Shown here: positions 12,423 to 20,898 of the stretch, in pieces
Position numbering within the stretch: the stretch's first letter is position 1
Layout of the letters: every line of letters begins with the position of its first letter
Source: Firmicutes bacterium UBA5227
GTDB lineage: Bacteria; Bacillota; Clostridia; Tissierellales; Sedimentibacteraceae
NCBI GenBank assembly: GCA_002409285.1
Contig: DHUT01000015.1
Span: 21,774-85,773 of the forward strand
DNA: 64,000 nucleotides
Direction: 5' to 3'
Translations under genes and position numbers: made by a program
The notes under the pieces: model-generated
The model's input: the letters and a program-made list of their open reading frames with translations, nothing else
The model's database searches: none
Told to the model about the DNA's origin: nothing

Positions 12423-12737
12423 ATGTCATTAGAAATAAAATACAATGTAACTTCAGAAAATATTTTGGAAATAAAACCTGTGGGAGAAGTAGATATATAT
12501 ACTTCTCCTGAACTGAAAAATAAAATTTTAGAACTTGTTGAGCAGAAAAATCAAGATATAACAATCAATGGTGAATATCTTGAATACATTGATTCTACAG
12601 GTCTGGGAGTATTAATGGCAATATATAAGACTCTCAGGGAAAAAAACCTGAACATAAGAATAAAAAACCTAAAACCGAATATTTATAAACTTTTTGATAT
12701 AACAGGTTTAAACAAGGTTTTTAATATTCAGGAGTGA
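12423..12737 (+). CDS. STAS-domain anti-sigma factor antagonist
   Basis: This is a SpoIIAA/RsbV-type antagonist, which frees a sigma factor by binding its anti-sigma partner and is switched off by phosphorylation. The 104-residue STAS domain carries the phospho-acceptor motif YIDSTGLGVL with Ser58. The ATG at 12423 follows AGGGAGG; a longer reading frame from 12336 would overlap gyrA and has no ribosome-binding site. It is the first of three genes (antagonist, anti-sigma, sigma factor) in the order of spoIIA and sigB operons. Which partner-switch family it belongs to is not certain. Confidence 0.88.
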   Translation: MSLEIKYNVTSENILEIKPVGEVDIYTSPELKNKILELVEQKNQDITINGEYLEYIDSTGLGVLMAIYKTLREKNLNIRIKNLKPNIYKLFDITGLNKVFNIQE

Positions 12738-12741
12738 TATA

Positions 12742-13119
12742 ATGGAAAAAATTAAATTAAGCATTCCCAAGAAATCTGAATTTATGAGTACCATAAGGCT
12801 TACAACTTCTGCCATTTCAAATATAAGAAGATTCAATGTAGATGAAATAGAAGACCTGAAGGTTATTATTTCGGAGGCTTGCACATTTTTCATAAACAAT
12901 GTGAAAAACAGTACTGAACCCCTGGATATTTGCTATGAATTAAACGATAATAATTTAATTGTCGAAGTAATAGATTTAAATTCAGGAGAAATAATACAAA
13001 AAGACAGGACAAGCAGTGAAATGTGTGTTATGATTATAGAGAGTCTTGCAGACAGCTATAATTTTGATTTAGAAAATAAAAAAATAATATTTGAAAAATG
13101 CATAAATAATTTTGAATAG
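12742..13119 (+). CDS. RsbW/SpoIIAB-like anti-sigma factor (degenerate ATPase)
   Basis: Position and length (125 residues) fit an anti-sigma serine kinase of the GHKL fold. The N-box region reads SEACTFFINNV, where active kinases have EAVTNAI with a magnesium-binding Asn; here that position is Phe. The G1 box is reduced to VIDLNSGEI, and no clear glycine-rich lid (GxGL) is seen before MIIESLADSY. It may therefore bind the sigma factor without efficient kinase activity. The ribosome-binding site overlaps the end of the STAS gene, and the sigma gene follows after 11 bp. Confidence 0.72.
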   Translation: MEKIKLSIPKKSEFMSTIRLTTSAISNIRRFNVDEIEDLKVIISEACTFFINNVKNSTEPLDICYELNDNNLIVEVIDLNSGEIIQKDRTSSEMCVMIIESLADSYNFDLENKKIIFEKCINNFE

Positions 13120-13130
13120 GCGTTGATAAT

Positions 13131-13892
13131 ATGAGCGAAGCAATCCAAAATTCCAAGATCATTAAAAATCATGATTTATTTTTGCAGTACCAACAAACCA
13201 GAGATGTTGAACTAAGAAATATAATTTTTGATAAATATAAATATATGGCTGAAATAATATCAAGAAAATATAACAACAAAGGCATTGAACACGAGGATAT
13301 TTTTCAGACAGCTTGCATGGGTTTGATTTTTGCAATAGAGAGATTTGATGTAAGTAAAGGATTTGAATTTACCAGCTTTGCAACTCCCACTATTTTAGGG
13401 GAAATAAAAAAGTATTTCAGAGACAAGGGCTGGGCTATTAAAGTACCCAGAAAAATTCAGGAAGTATCAAAAAAAGTAAATGAAGCTAACAATCTATTGA
13501 GCTCACAGCTAAATCGTGCTCCCACTGTAAAGGAAATTGCGGACTATATCCATTCTACAGAAGAAGAAGTGCTTGAAGCTTTTGAAGCAGGAAAAATGTT
13601 TAATTCCCAGTCATTAGATGAGAAACTTGACATTAACAGCGATGACAGCGACATGTCCCTTATGGACATTGTAGGTCAGGAAGATACATATTTTATAAAA
13701 ATAGAAAATGAAGACTTTATAGAAAAATCCCTGGACAAACTAAATGAATTGGAAAGAAAAATAATAATTAAGAGGTTTTATTCTAATAAGACACAAAGCG
13801 AAATTGCAAAAGAATTAAATATTTCTCAAATGACTGTGTCCAGAATAGAAAAAAGATCTTTGGAAAAATTAAGAATAGAATTCAATAAATGA
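13131..13892 (+). CDS. RNA polymerase sigma factor, SigB/SigF/SigG type
   Basis: This 253-residue sigma-70 family protein has region 2 (EHEDIFQTACMGLIFAIERFD, then FTSFATPTILGEIKKYFRDKGW), region 3 (VPRKIQEVSKKVNEA..) and region 4 with the helix-turn-helix QSEIAKELNISQMTVSRIEKR. It is the regulated partner of the two preceding genes. Group-3 factors of this kind control stress response (SigB) or forespore genes (SigF/SigG). The neighbours here (gyrA and a UPF0182 gene rather than spoVA genes) argue for a general-stress-type role, but this is inference. Confidence 0.88.
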   Translation: MSEAIQNSKIIKNHDLFLQYQQTRDVELRNIIFDKYKYMAEIISRKYNNKGIEHEDIFQTACMGLIFAIERFDVSKGFEFTSFATPTILGEIKKYFRDKGWAIKVPRKIQEVSKKVNEANNLLSSQLNRAPTVKEIADYIHSTEEEVLEAFEAGKMFNSQSLDEKLDINSDDSDMSLMDIVGQEDTYFIKIENEDFIEKSLDKLNELERKIIIKRFYSNKTQSEIAKELNISQMTVSRIEKRSLEKLRIEFNK

Positions 13893-13905
13893 CAAGGGAG
13901 GTTTT

Positions 13906-16752
13906 ATGAAAAATAAAGGAAGATTTTTCACAATAGCATTAATTATTATATTGTTTTTAGTAATAAACTCATTTGGTGGTATCACTAAGTTTATAACCGA
14001 TTATTTGTGGTTTAATGAAGTAGGATATACCGAAACATTTTTAACTAAGATAAAAGCTCAATTTGCAATAGGCATTCCTATCTTTGCTGTTTTGAGCTGT
14101 TTGTTGTATTTATTTATAAAAAAATTAAAAAAGAAATACGATTTGGAATCTGAAATTGTTGATACTAAGTTAAACAAAAAGGCTAATCTGTGGATAAAAC
14201 TTTCCTCTGTGATAATAAGCTTTTTATTTACCGTAAGCATTGTATCAAGAATGTGGTTTGAAATTTTACAGTTTTTAAATAGTGAAAGCTTTGGCATGAC
14301 AGATCCGATTTTTAACAACGATATTAGCTTTTATATTTTTAAGCTGCCGTTAATTAATACTTCTGTTAATTTTGTAATAGATGTATTATTTCTTCTTATA
14401 GCTGTAACCGTATTGTTTTATGGATATCTTGCAATAAAAGACAGCATTAAAAATGCATCTAAGCAATTTGAAGAGATAAGATATAATCCCAATCAGTTTG
14501 ATTTCAGCGAAGTGTTCAATAAAAAATTTGCTACTAAAATAATAAATGAACTATCCTTCATAGGAATTTTTGTTTTTATTTTTTTAAGCATTAAATATGT
14601 TTTAAGAAGCTATGATTTGTTGTATTCTCAACTTGGAAGGGTTTTTGGGGCAGGGTATACCGACATAAATATAACTCTGAATTTATACAGAATTCTTGCA
14701 GTCGGCTGCTTAGTTTCGGCAGTAACATTTTTCATAGGAGCAAGAAAAAGAAATTTAAGATCCGCTTTGTCAGTTCCCGTAGCATTAATTGTAATATCCA
14801 TAATAGGAACAGCAGCAGCAGGAGCAGTTGAAAACTTTATAGTTGAGCCCGACCAGCTTTCAAAGGAAACCAGGTATATGGAATACAGCATAAAAAGCAC
14901 CCAGAGCGCATATGCTCTTGATGATGTGGAATCGGTTGAGTTCCCTGCAAACAACGATTTGACCATCGAAGACATAAAAAATAACCAGGAGGTCATTGAC
15001 AACATAAGGATTAATGACCAGGAGCCTTTGATTCAGGTATATAATCAGCTTCAGGGTATCAGACCCTACTATGTTTTCAATGATGTTGACGTTGACCGCT
15101 ATGTAATAGACGGAGACTATAAACAGGTATTTTTATCTGCAAGAGAGCTTGATCAGAACCGTTTAAACGAGCAGGCAAGGACGTGGGTAAATCAGTATTT
15201 AAAATATACCCATGGCTATGGAGTCACTTTATCCCAGGTTAATGAAGTAACACCCCAGGGTCAGCCTGAAATGCTTGTTAAAAATATACCGCCTTCAACA
15301 AACACGGATTTTAAGATTTCCAGACCTGAAATATATTTTGGTGAAAAATCAAATAATTATGTAGTAGTTAACACAGACGAAAAAGAGTTTGACTATCCTT
15401 CAGGCTCCAATAATGTGGAAGCATTGTACGAAGGCAACGCAGGAATCAGACTGTCATTTGGAAACAAGCTTCTTTTCAGCTTAAGAGAAAACAGCTACAG
15501 ACTTTTTATTTCTAACAACATAGATTCAAACAGTAAAATATTGCTAAATAGAAATATAATGCAAAGAGTTCATGAAATAGCACCATTTTTGTATTATGAT
15601 CCAGATGCTTACATTGTTGTTAACCAGGACGACGGCAAGCTGTACTGGATAATCGAAGGATTTACCGTAAGCAGCAGGTTTCCATATTCACAGCCCTCTG
15701 AGAACTTTATAGAAGGTCAAAGCGTTAATTATATCAGAAACTCTGTAAAAGTTGTGATAGATGCCTATGACGGAACAACTGATTTCTACATAGCAGATGA
15801 AACGGACCCCATCATACAGATATACGATAAAATATTTAGTGATTTGTTTAAACCCATGAGCAGTATGCCGGAAGGTATAAGAAGCCATGTAAGGTATTCA
15901 CAGGCATACTTTGATGTACAATCTGATATGTACAGACTTTACCACATTGAAAATCCCACCGTATTTTTCGGAAGAGAAGATTATTGGGATATTGCCAATG
16001 AAAAATATATGGATAACGGAGAAGAACCTGTTGGTTCAAGCTATGTAATGTTTAAGCTGCCTGAGGAAGAGGATGTGGAATTTTTATTAACCACTCAATA
16101 TACACCTCAAAACAAGGATAATATGATTGCTCTTCTTGCCGCAAGAAATGACGGTGAAAATTACGGTCAGCTTATTTTATATGAATTTCCCAAAACAAAG
16201 ACAATATCCGGTCCCAATATGATTGAAACCAAAATAGACCAGGATACCGTAATATCATCCCAGCTCACACTGTGGAGCCAGGTTGGGTCAACGGTATTAA
16301 GAGGAAATACATTGGTAGTTCCCATTGAGGATTCATTGCTTTATGTAGAGCCCATATATCTGAAATCAGATACGGAAAGTAACTTTCCCGAAATGAAAAT
16401 GGTGGTTGTTTCCTTTGGAGACACAATAATAATGGAGCCCACACTTAACCAGGCAATTGAAAGATTATTCGGTGTTTACACAGAGCCTGAAGAACCTGTT
16501 GAGCATGAGTATGACAACACAAATATAAACGATTTAATAAAACAGGCAAATAATTTGTTCATTAAGGCAACAGAGGCTCAGCAAAGAGGAGACTGGGCAT
16601 CCTACGGAGAAAATTTAAAAGACCTGGAAAATATACTGAACCAGCTTAATCTGCTTACTAACGGTGCCGAACAAAACACAGCCGCAGAAAACAATACTGA
16701 AGAAGAAAATACCATGCCGGATGAAAATACAGCAGATCAACAAAAACAATGA
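13906..16752 (+). CDS. UPF0182 family large membrane protein
   Basis: This COG1615/UPF0182 protein has no established function. The 948 residues begin with seven or so hydrophobic segments within the first 310 residues (for example FFTIALIIILFLVINSF and FAIGIPIFAVLSCLLYLF). A long extracytoplasmic domain follows with typical motifs (SKETRYMEYSIKSTQSAY, RPYYVFNDVDVDRY, YPYSQPSENFIEGQ-like). The C-terminus is acidic and Gln/Glu/Thr-rich. It starts 13 bp after the sigma factor with AGGGAGG and probably shares its operon. Confidence 0.9.
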   Translation: MKNKGRFFTIALIIILFLVINSFGGITKFITDYLWFNEVGYTETFLTKIKAQFAIGIPIFAVLSCLLYLFIKKLKKKYDLESEIVDTKLNKKANLWIKLSSVIISFLFTVSIVSRMWFEILQFLNSESFGMTDPIFNNDISFYIFKLPLINTSVNFVIDVLFLLIAVTVLFYGYLAIKDSIKNASKQFEEIRYNPNQFDFSEVFNKKFATKIINELSFIGIFVFIFLSIKYVLRSYDLLYSQLGRVFGAGYTDINITLNLYRILAVGCLVSAVTFFIGARKRNLRSALSVPVALIVISIIGTAAAGAVENFIVEPDQLSKETRYMEYSIKSTQSAYALDDVESVEFPANNDLTIEDIKNNQEVIDNIRINDQEPLIQVYNQLQGIRPYYVFNDVDVDRYVIDGDYKQVFLSARELDQNRLNEQARTWVNQYLKYTHGYGVTLSQVNEVTPQGQPEMLVKNIPPSTNTDFKISRPEIYFGEKSNNYVVVNTDEKEFDYPSGSNNVEALYEGNAGIRLSFGNKLLFSLRENSYRLFISNNIDSNSKILLNRNIMQRVHEIAPFLYYDPDAYIVVNQDDGKLYWIIEGFTVSSRFPYSQPSENFIEGQSVNYIRNSVKVVIDAYDGTTDFYIADETDPIIQIYDKIFSDLFKPMSSMPEGIRSHVRYSQAYFDVQSDMYRLYHIENPTVFFGREDYWDIANEKYMDNGEEPVGSSYVMFKLPEEEDVEFLLTTQYTPQNKDNMIALLAARNDGENYGQLILYEFPKTKTISGPNMIETKIDQDTVISSQLTLWSQVGSTVLRGNTLVVPIEDSLLYVEPIYLKSDTESNFPEMKMVVVSFGDTIIMEPTLNQAIERLFGVYTEPEEPVEHEYDNTNINDLIKQANNLFIKATEAQQRGDWASYGENLKDLENILNQLNLLTNGAEQNTAAENNTEEENTMPDENTADQQKQ

Positions 16753-16808
16753 TATTATTTTTAGAGTAGCATTAAGAATCATAAATTTAAATATAAAGTG
16801 AGGCAGCC

Positions 16809-17177
16809 ATGAAATTTACATTTAATCATTTTAACTTCAATGTACATGATTTACAAAAAAGCACGAGCTTTTACAAAGAAGCATTAGGATTAACAGAAGT
16901 AAGAAGAAAAGAAGCATCAGATGGAAGCTACACATTGGTTTACTTAGGTGACGGAGAAACAGATTTTTCACTTGAGCTTACATGGCTGAAGGAAAGAACA
17001 GAGCTCTACGACCTGGGAGAGCAGGAATTCCATCTTGCCATGGCAGTTGACAACTATGAAGAAGCCTTCAAAAAACATCAGGCTATGAACTGCATAGAAT
17101 TCATAAATGAAACCATAGGAATTTACTTCATCACAGACCCCGACGGCTACTGGATTGAAATAGTGAGAAAAAAATAA
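16809..17177 (+). CDS. Glyoxalase/VOC-fold protein (lactoylglutathione lyase-like)
   Basis: This 122-residue vicinal-oxygen-chelate protein resembles glyoxalase I. The expected metal ligands are present as His7, Glu56 (FSLELTW), His75 (EFHLAM) and Glu117 (YWIEIV), and the C-terminal DPDGYWIEIV motif is typical. It would convert a thiol hemiacetal of methylglyoxal, although Clostridia often lack glutathione, so the thiol cofactor is unknown. It stands alone with its own terminator. Confidence 0.85.
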   Translation: MKFTFNHFNFNVHDLQKSTSFYKEALGLTEVRRKEASDGSYTLVYLGDGETDFSLELTWLKERTELYDLGEQEFHLAMAVDNYEEAFKKHQAMNCIEFINETIGIYFITDPDGYWIEIVRKK

Positions 17178-17199
17178 GATACAATAAAAAATAAATATT

Positions 17200-17240
17200 A
17201 AAACCAAAAGCCCTGATAAAGGAAAGCTTCTGGTTTTTTT
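17200..17240 (+). terminator. Intrinsic terminator after glyoxalase gene
   Basis: AACCAAAAGC (17202-17211) pairs with GCTTCTGGTT (17226-17235) with one mismatch, followed by a run of seven T. Confidence 0.8.
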
Positions 17241-17375
17241 ATTTATTCTCCAAAGCCTTCGGGTGGAATCTCCGGTTGTACACCTTTTGATAATACTTCT
17301 TTTAACCTAAACTTGTTTTATTGAAATAAAAAAATATTTACATCAAATTTCGACATAAAATAAGAAAAATATTGA

Positions 17376-17381
17376 TATAAT
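17376..17381 (+). promoter_or_regulatory. Possible -10 element before riboswitch
   Basis: TATAAT lies about 30 bases before the riboswitch core. No good -35 is seen at 17 bp spacing, so this is a tentative call. The rest of 17241-17400 is AT-rich with nothing else recognised. Confidence 0.35.
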
Positions 17382-17404
17382 TACATATATAAATATTTTT
17401 TTAT

Positions 17405-17486
17405 TATAGTGTAGATACTGTGAAATATGTTTCAAATTTGGGCACCTGGAGCATATGGAGTGAATGGTGCAACCGGCTGACTGATA
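17405..17486 (+). promoter_or_regulatory. Cyclic-di-GMP class II riboswitch
   Basis: The leader contains the class II core seen in the known C. acetobutylicum/C. difficile aptamers: TGTGAAA..GTTT, then AAATTTGGGCAC, a variable hairpin, and GTGCAACCG. GCACC (17442-17446) pairs with GGTGC (17466-17470). The 3' strand CAACCGGCT is shared with the following terminator stem, so aptamer folding and termination should compete; c-di-GMP binding would then favour read-through (an ON switch, inferred). The 5' partner of the pseudoknot is only weakly apparent (TATAGT 17405-17410 with ACTGATA 17480-17486). It controls the kinase-regulator-TasA/SipW genes downstream. Confidence 0.8.
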
Positions 17487-17506
17487 TTATTAGCCGGGTT
17501 TTTTTT
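17473..17506 (+). terminator. Riboswitch expression-platform terminator
   Basis: CCGGCT (17473-17478) pairs with AGCCGG (17492-17497) across a 13-nt loop, followed by a T-run (17499-17506). It ends 25 bp before the kinase start. Confidence 0.85.
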
Positions 17507-17531
17507 CGAATAATTGAAAAGCTGAGGTGAG

Positions 17532-19217
17532 ATGATGGTATCTTCTGTTTCAAAAAAGAAATCGTTTTTTAACGGTAAGATGGAAGAATCAAAAATTTTG
17601 GTTGCGTACAGGTTTATTTCATTAACTATTACCACCGCTTTTTATGTAGTTAATTATTCAGAGCATGAATTGATAAGAAAAATAATAATTATATTGTGCC
17701 TTTTAGTTTCTTCGGTAATATTGTCATATTTATATCCCACATATGAAACTTCTCAGTCAGATATTAAGCTTTTGATTGTTATTGAAACCATTGGCAATAC
17801 ATTAATTTTGATACCTACAGGAGGTATAGAAAGCCCGTTTATCTGGTATAGTTTAAATACAATATTAATATGCTTTGTATTTTTAAAGAGAAAGTATGGA
17901 TGGATAAATTTTTTGGTATATCTATTATCTTATGGAATAATTATTGTGTATTTTACAGATACAAACGCTGATATTAAAACGGTTGTTGCGGATGAATCAA
18001 ATTTGTTCCTTAGTTTGATTATGATTATAATTGCTGTTCAATTTCTGGTTGCTTCATTAAAAACAACTAAAAAAAACAACAGAAGGCTTGAAGAAATTAA
18101 TGAACAGCTGAAAACATCAAATAAGATGTTACTTGAATCAATTGAACACATTAAGGATTTATATCAATCCGTTAATATTTTAAGTAATCAGGGAAACAAG
18201 GAAGGTATAATAAAACTTTTATTTGAGCATATAAAAAAAATTACTGGAACAGATACCGTATTTTACTATGATATTACAGATAACTCAAACAAAATGATTT
18301 CTTATGACAATAATTATATATTAAGTTCACTGGAGGAATATATAGAAAAAAACCTAAAAATAATTTTAGAATCTGCAAACATTTTAGAAGTAAGTATTTT
18401 AAATTCAAAATTCCTGATTGCACAAGTAGGAAGAAGCTATGAAACATACGGTTTGTTAGGCATGAAAACAGTTCACAGCACGGAAAGTTCCATGTATAAA
18501 AATAATTATTCTGAGCTGCTGTTTTTATCAGGGTTGCTTTCAAGTGTTTTTGAAAGATTAAAACTGGAGGAAATTACCGAAGGCCTGCTCATTACAGAAG
18601 AACAAAACAGAATAGCAAATGAATTGCACGACAGTGTTTTGCAAAGATTGTTCAGCTTATCCTGCGGAATGTATACAACGATTAAAAATATAAATAGCTA
18701 CAATGAAAATGAAATTACAAAAGAACTAAATGAATTCAGAGAAATATTAGATTTTACAATGAAAGAATTAAGAGAAAAAATATACGGATTGAGCTGGAAG
18801 AAGTCGGGAAACAGCAGCTTCGCTGCAAACATAAAAAAATATATTGAAGATATAAAAAAATTAAATCAGGTAAATATCCCTTTCAGTGTACGTGGAAACA
18901 TGGAAGTGCTTTCTGCTGAACAGGAAAAGGCAATTTATCGCATGATTTGTGAAGGTATCGGAAATGCGGTTCGGCACGGTAAAGCAAAAAATATAGAGAT
19001 AGTTTTAGACATATCATCAAACCAGACGGTTCTCAGCATAAGTGATGACGGAGCAGGCTTTGATTTAAAAAAAGCAATAAATGAATCAAAAGGCATGGGA
19101 ATGCGAAATTTAAAGCAGCTCACGGAAAGCCTGAGGGGAGAAATAAATATAAATACCGTGATTGACAATGGAACTAAATTAGAGATACTGCTGCCAATGA
19201 TTAAAGGAGGATTGTAA
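17532..19217 (+). CDS. Sensor histidine kinase, NarL/LiaS (HisKA_3) type
   Basis: This membrane kinase should phosphorylate the response regulator starting at 19219. The 561 residues comprise five or six hydrophobic segments (about 24-176), a coiled region, a GAF-like domain (about 205-345), the HisKA_3 dimerisation helix with phospho-acceptor His366 in RIANELHDSVLQRLF, and a HATPase domain with N-box EGIGNAVRHG, G1 SDDGAGFD and G2 GMGMRNL. Two ATGs in tandem (17532, 17535) follow GAGGTGAG. The gene lies directly behind the c-di-GMP riboswitch, and the regulator follows after 1 bp, so two signals meet on this operon. Confidence 0.93.
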   Translation: MMVSSVSKKKSFFNGKMEESKILVAYRFISLTITTAFYVVNYSEHELIRKIIIILCLLVSSVILSYLYPTYETSQSDIKLLIVIETIGNTLILIPTGGIESPFIWYSLNTILICFVFLKRKYGWINFLVYLLSYGIIIVYFTDTNADIKTVVADESNLFLSLIMIIIAVQFLVASLKTTKKNNRRLEEINEQLKTSNKMLLESIEHIKDLYQSVNILSNQGNKEGIIKLLFEHIKKITGTDTVFYYDITDNSNKMISYDNNYILSSLEEYIEKNLKIILESANILEVSILNSKFLIAQVGRSYETYGLLGMKTVHSTESSMYKNNYSELLFLSGLLSSVFERLKLEEITEGLLITEEQNRIANELHDSVLQRLFSLSCGMYTTIKNINSYNENEITKELNEFREILDFTMKELREKIYGLSWKKSGNSSFAANIKKYIEDIKKLNQVNIPFSVRGNMEVLSAEQEKAIYRMICEGIGNAVRHGKAKNIEIVLDISSNQTVLSISDDGAGFDLKKAINESKGMGMRNLKQLTESLRGEININTVIDNGTKLEILLPMIKGGL

Positions 19218-19218
19218 T

Positions 19219-19833
19219 ATGAATATACTTATTGTAGACGACCATCCATTGGTAAGGAAAGGAATTTTATCCGCACTTTCCTGTGAGAAATATATTGATA
19301 TTATATTTGAAGCATGTTGTACGGAAGAAGCACTAAACATAATAAATTCTCAACATCTTAGCTTAGTAATAGTTGATTTGTATTTAGGAAAAGAGGATGG
19401 GCTGGAAATAATTAAAAAAGCAAAAAAAGCTGAAAGTAAGGTAAAATTCATTATTCTTACTTCCTCAGTAAAAAATGGAGATTTCACAAGGTCAGAAGAA
19501 GCCGGCGCAGATGGCTATATAATTAAAGACGCATTTGCAGAAGATATAATTTATGCAATACGCACTGTACTGAAGGGGAAAAGATTTATTGATCCGGAAA
19601 TAATTGAATATCAGGTAAAAAACTCATATGGTGAAGGCTTTGAAGATTTAACACCCAGAGAATATGATGTACTCATAGAATTAGGAAAAGGTTTAAGCAA
19701 TTATGAAATAGCCCATAAGCTTTTTATATCCGAAAATACGGTAAAAAAACATGTGAGCAGCATATTATTAAAATTGCAGGTAAATCATAGAACGCAGGCG
19801 GCATTAATGGTAAATCAGGCTGTAGGTCTTTAG
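19219..19833 (+). CDS. Response regulator, NarL/LuxR type
   Basis: This 204-residue regulator has a receiver domain with Asp53 (VIVDLYLG) as the probable phosphorylation site and acidic residues in IVDDHP, plus a LuxR-type helix-turn-helix (LTPREYDVLIELGKGLSNYEIAHKLFISENTVKKHV). It is coupled to the kinase before it and sits 13 bp before the TasA-like gene, so it probably controls the same locus. Confidence 0.93.
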   Translation: MNILIVDDHPLVRKGILSALSCEKYIDIIFEACCTEEALNIINSQHLSLVIVDLYLGKEDGLEIIKKAKKAESKVKFIILTSSVKNGDFTRSEEAGADGYIIKDAFAEDIIYAIRTVLKGKRFIDPEIIEYQVKNSYGEGFEDLTPREYDVLIELGKGLSNYEIAHKLFISENTVKKHVSSILLKLQVNHRTQAALMVNQAVGL

Positions 19834-19846
19834 TTAGGAGCAAATT

Positions 19847-20857
19847 ATGAGGAAAAAAATCAAGGGGGTCTCCATAAATAAAAAGGTGATTTTTCTGTCA
19901 TTAATTATATCAATGAGTATAATAGGAGCAAGTTATGCTTCCTGGAACAACGATAATAAAATCAAACTATCAATGGAAACAGGATTCATAGACCCGGTTT
20001 TCATGCTGCAAAATGACACATTACGCTATGATGGGGAATATCTGAAGGTTTCTGTTTCAGATGACAGACAAATATTAAATGTCAGCGGTGAGGTATATTC
20101 AGGATTTAATGAAAACATAGTAATAAATATTAAAGATAATGGTTCAATACCCTCGGTGTTAAATGAAGTATATGAAGATGAAGGAACGGTTTCAAGTTTA
20201 AATAATTATTCAAACGGAAATGAATATATGGAATCATTTTTACTTAATATCAGGGCAGATGATGAATCAGCACAATTTCATGAAATTGAATATAGTGATG
20301 AAGTATTGAATTTAGAACAAAATAAAGAGTTTGTTGAGTTTGTTGAGAAAGAAATCAAATCGTATGAAGAAGAAAAAAACTATGAGTTTAGTTATATCTT
20401 AACCTTTGGCTATGGCAAATGGTATAAAGAACTGTACATTAAGGGAAATGTAAAGGTTGTACCAAATCCGGAAGTTTTATCTGCAATGAATTCAAGCTTA
20501 AATGAACTTCAAATTCAGTCAGATGAACAAATAGCATATGAAGAACAGCAAAGACTGCTTCTGGAACAACAAAAATTATTAGAAGAACAGATGCTTTCAG
20601 AGCAGAATAATTCTGAACAAATGCCGGAAACAGGAGATAACCAGGAAATAGAAGGAAACATAGAAAAGAAAGAAGAAACAGAAGAAACAGAAGAAACAGA
20701 AGAAGAAGAGAGTTTAAAAACCGAATATGATAACAATCTCCCTGAAAAAACAAGTGATATTAATAACAGAGAAGAATCTGCTGAACCGGAAGCATCAATT
20801 AATGATTTATCAGAGACAAATGATAATTCAGTATACATACATGAACTTACAGAATAG
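19847..20857 (+). CDS. TasA/camelysin-like secreted protein with acidic tail
   Basis: The 336-residue protein begins with a long SipW-type signal region ending IIGASYASWNND, followed at once by KIKLSMETGFID, the usual start of mature TasA/CalY proteins. A beta-rich domain (about 35-215) precedes a Gln/Glu-rich coiled region (about 218-255) and an acidic tail with EET repeats. The tail contains MPETGD, but no membrane segment follows, so sortase anchoring is unlikely. It is probably processed by the signal peptidase encoded next, and could be an assembly or anchoring partner (TapA-like role) of the second TasA-like protein. Function is inferred from context. Confidence 0.75.
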   Translation: MRKKIKGVSINKKVIFLSLIISMSIIGASYASWNNDNKIKLSMETGFIDPVFMLQNDTLRYDGEYLKVSVSDDRQILNVSGEVYSGFNENIVINIKDNGSIPSVLNEVYEDEGTVSSLNNYSNGNEYMESFLLNIRADDESAQFHEIEYSDEVLNLEQNKEFVEFVEKEIKSYEEEKNYEFSYILTFGYGKWYKELYIKGNVKVVPNPEVLSAMNSSLNELQIQSDEQIAYEEQQRLLLEQQKLLEEQMLSEQNNSEQMPETGDNQEIEGNIEKKEETEETEETEEEESLKTEYDNNLPEKTSDINNREESAEPEASINDLSETNDNSVYIHELTE

Positions 20858-20898
20858 AGCTATAAAGTTTAAATCAATAGCTTACATGGGAGACAATT

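Noticed and set aside
17423..17480. Short plus-strand frame of 17 codons (MFQIWAPGAYGVNGATG) inside the riboswitch
   Set aside because: No ribosome-binding site. The sequence is explained by the conserved c-di-GMP-II aptamer core.
17432..17635. Minus-strand frame of 67 codons
   Set aside because: It runs antisense to the riboswitch and kinase start, with no ribosome-binding site or family resemblance.
20620..20640. MPETGD as a sortase motif in the TasA-like protein
   Set aside because: No hydrophobic segment or basic tail follows; the region is an acidic repeat.
20439..20838. Two long minus-strand frames opposite the TasA-like tail
   Set aside because: Ser/Leu-rich antisense shadows of the EET/EEQ repeats.
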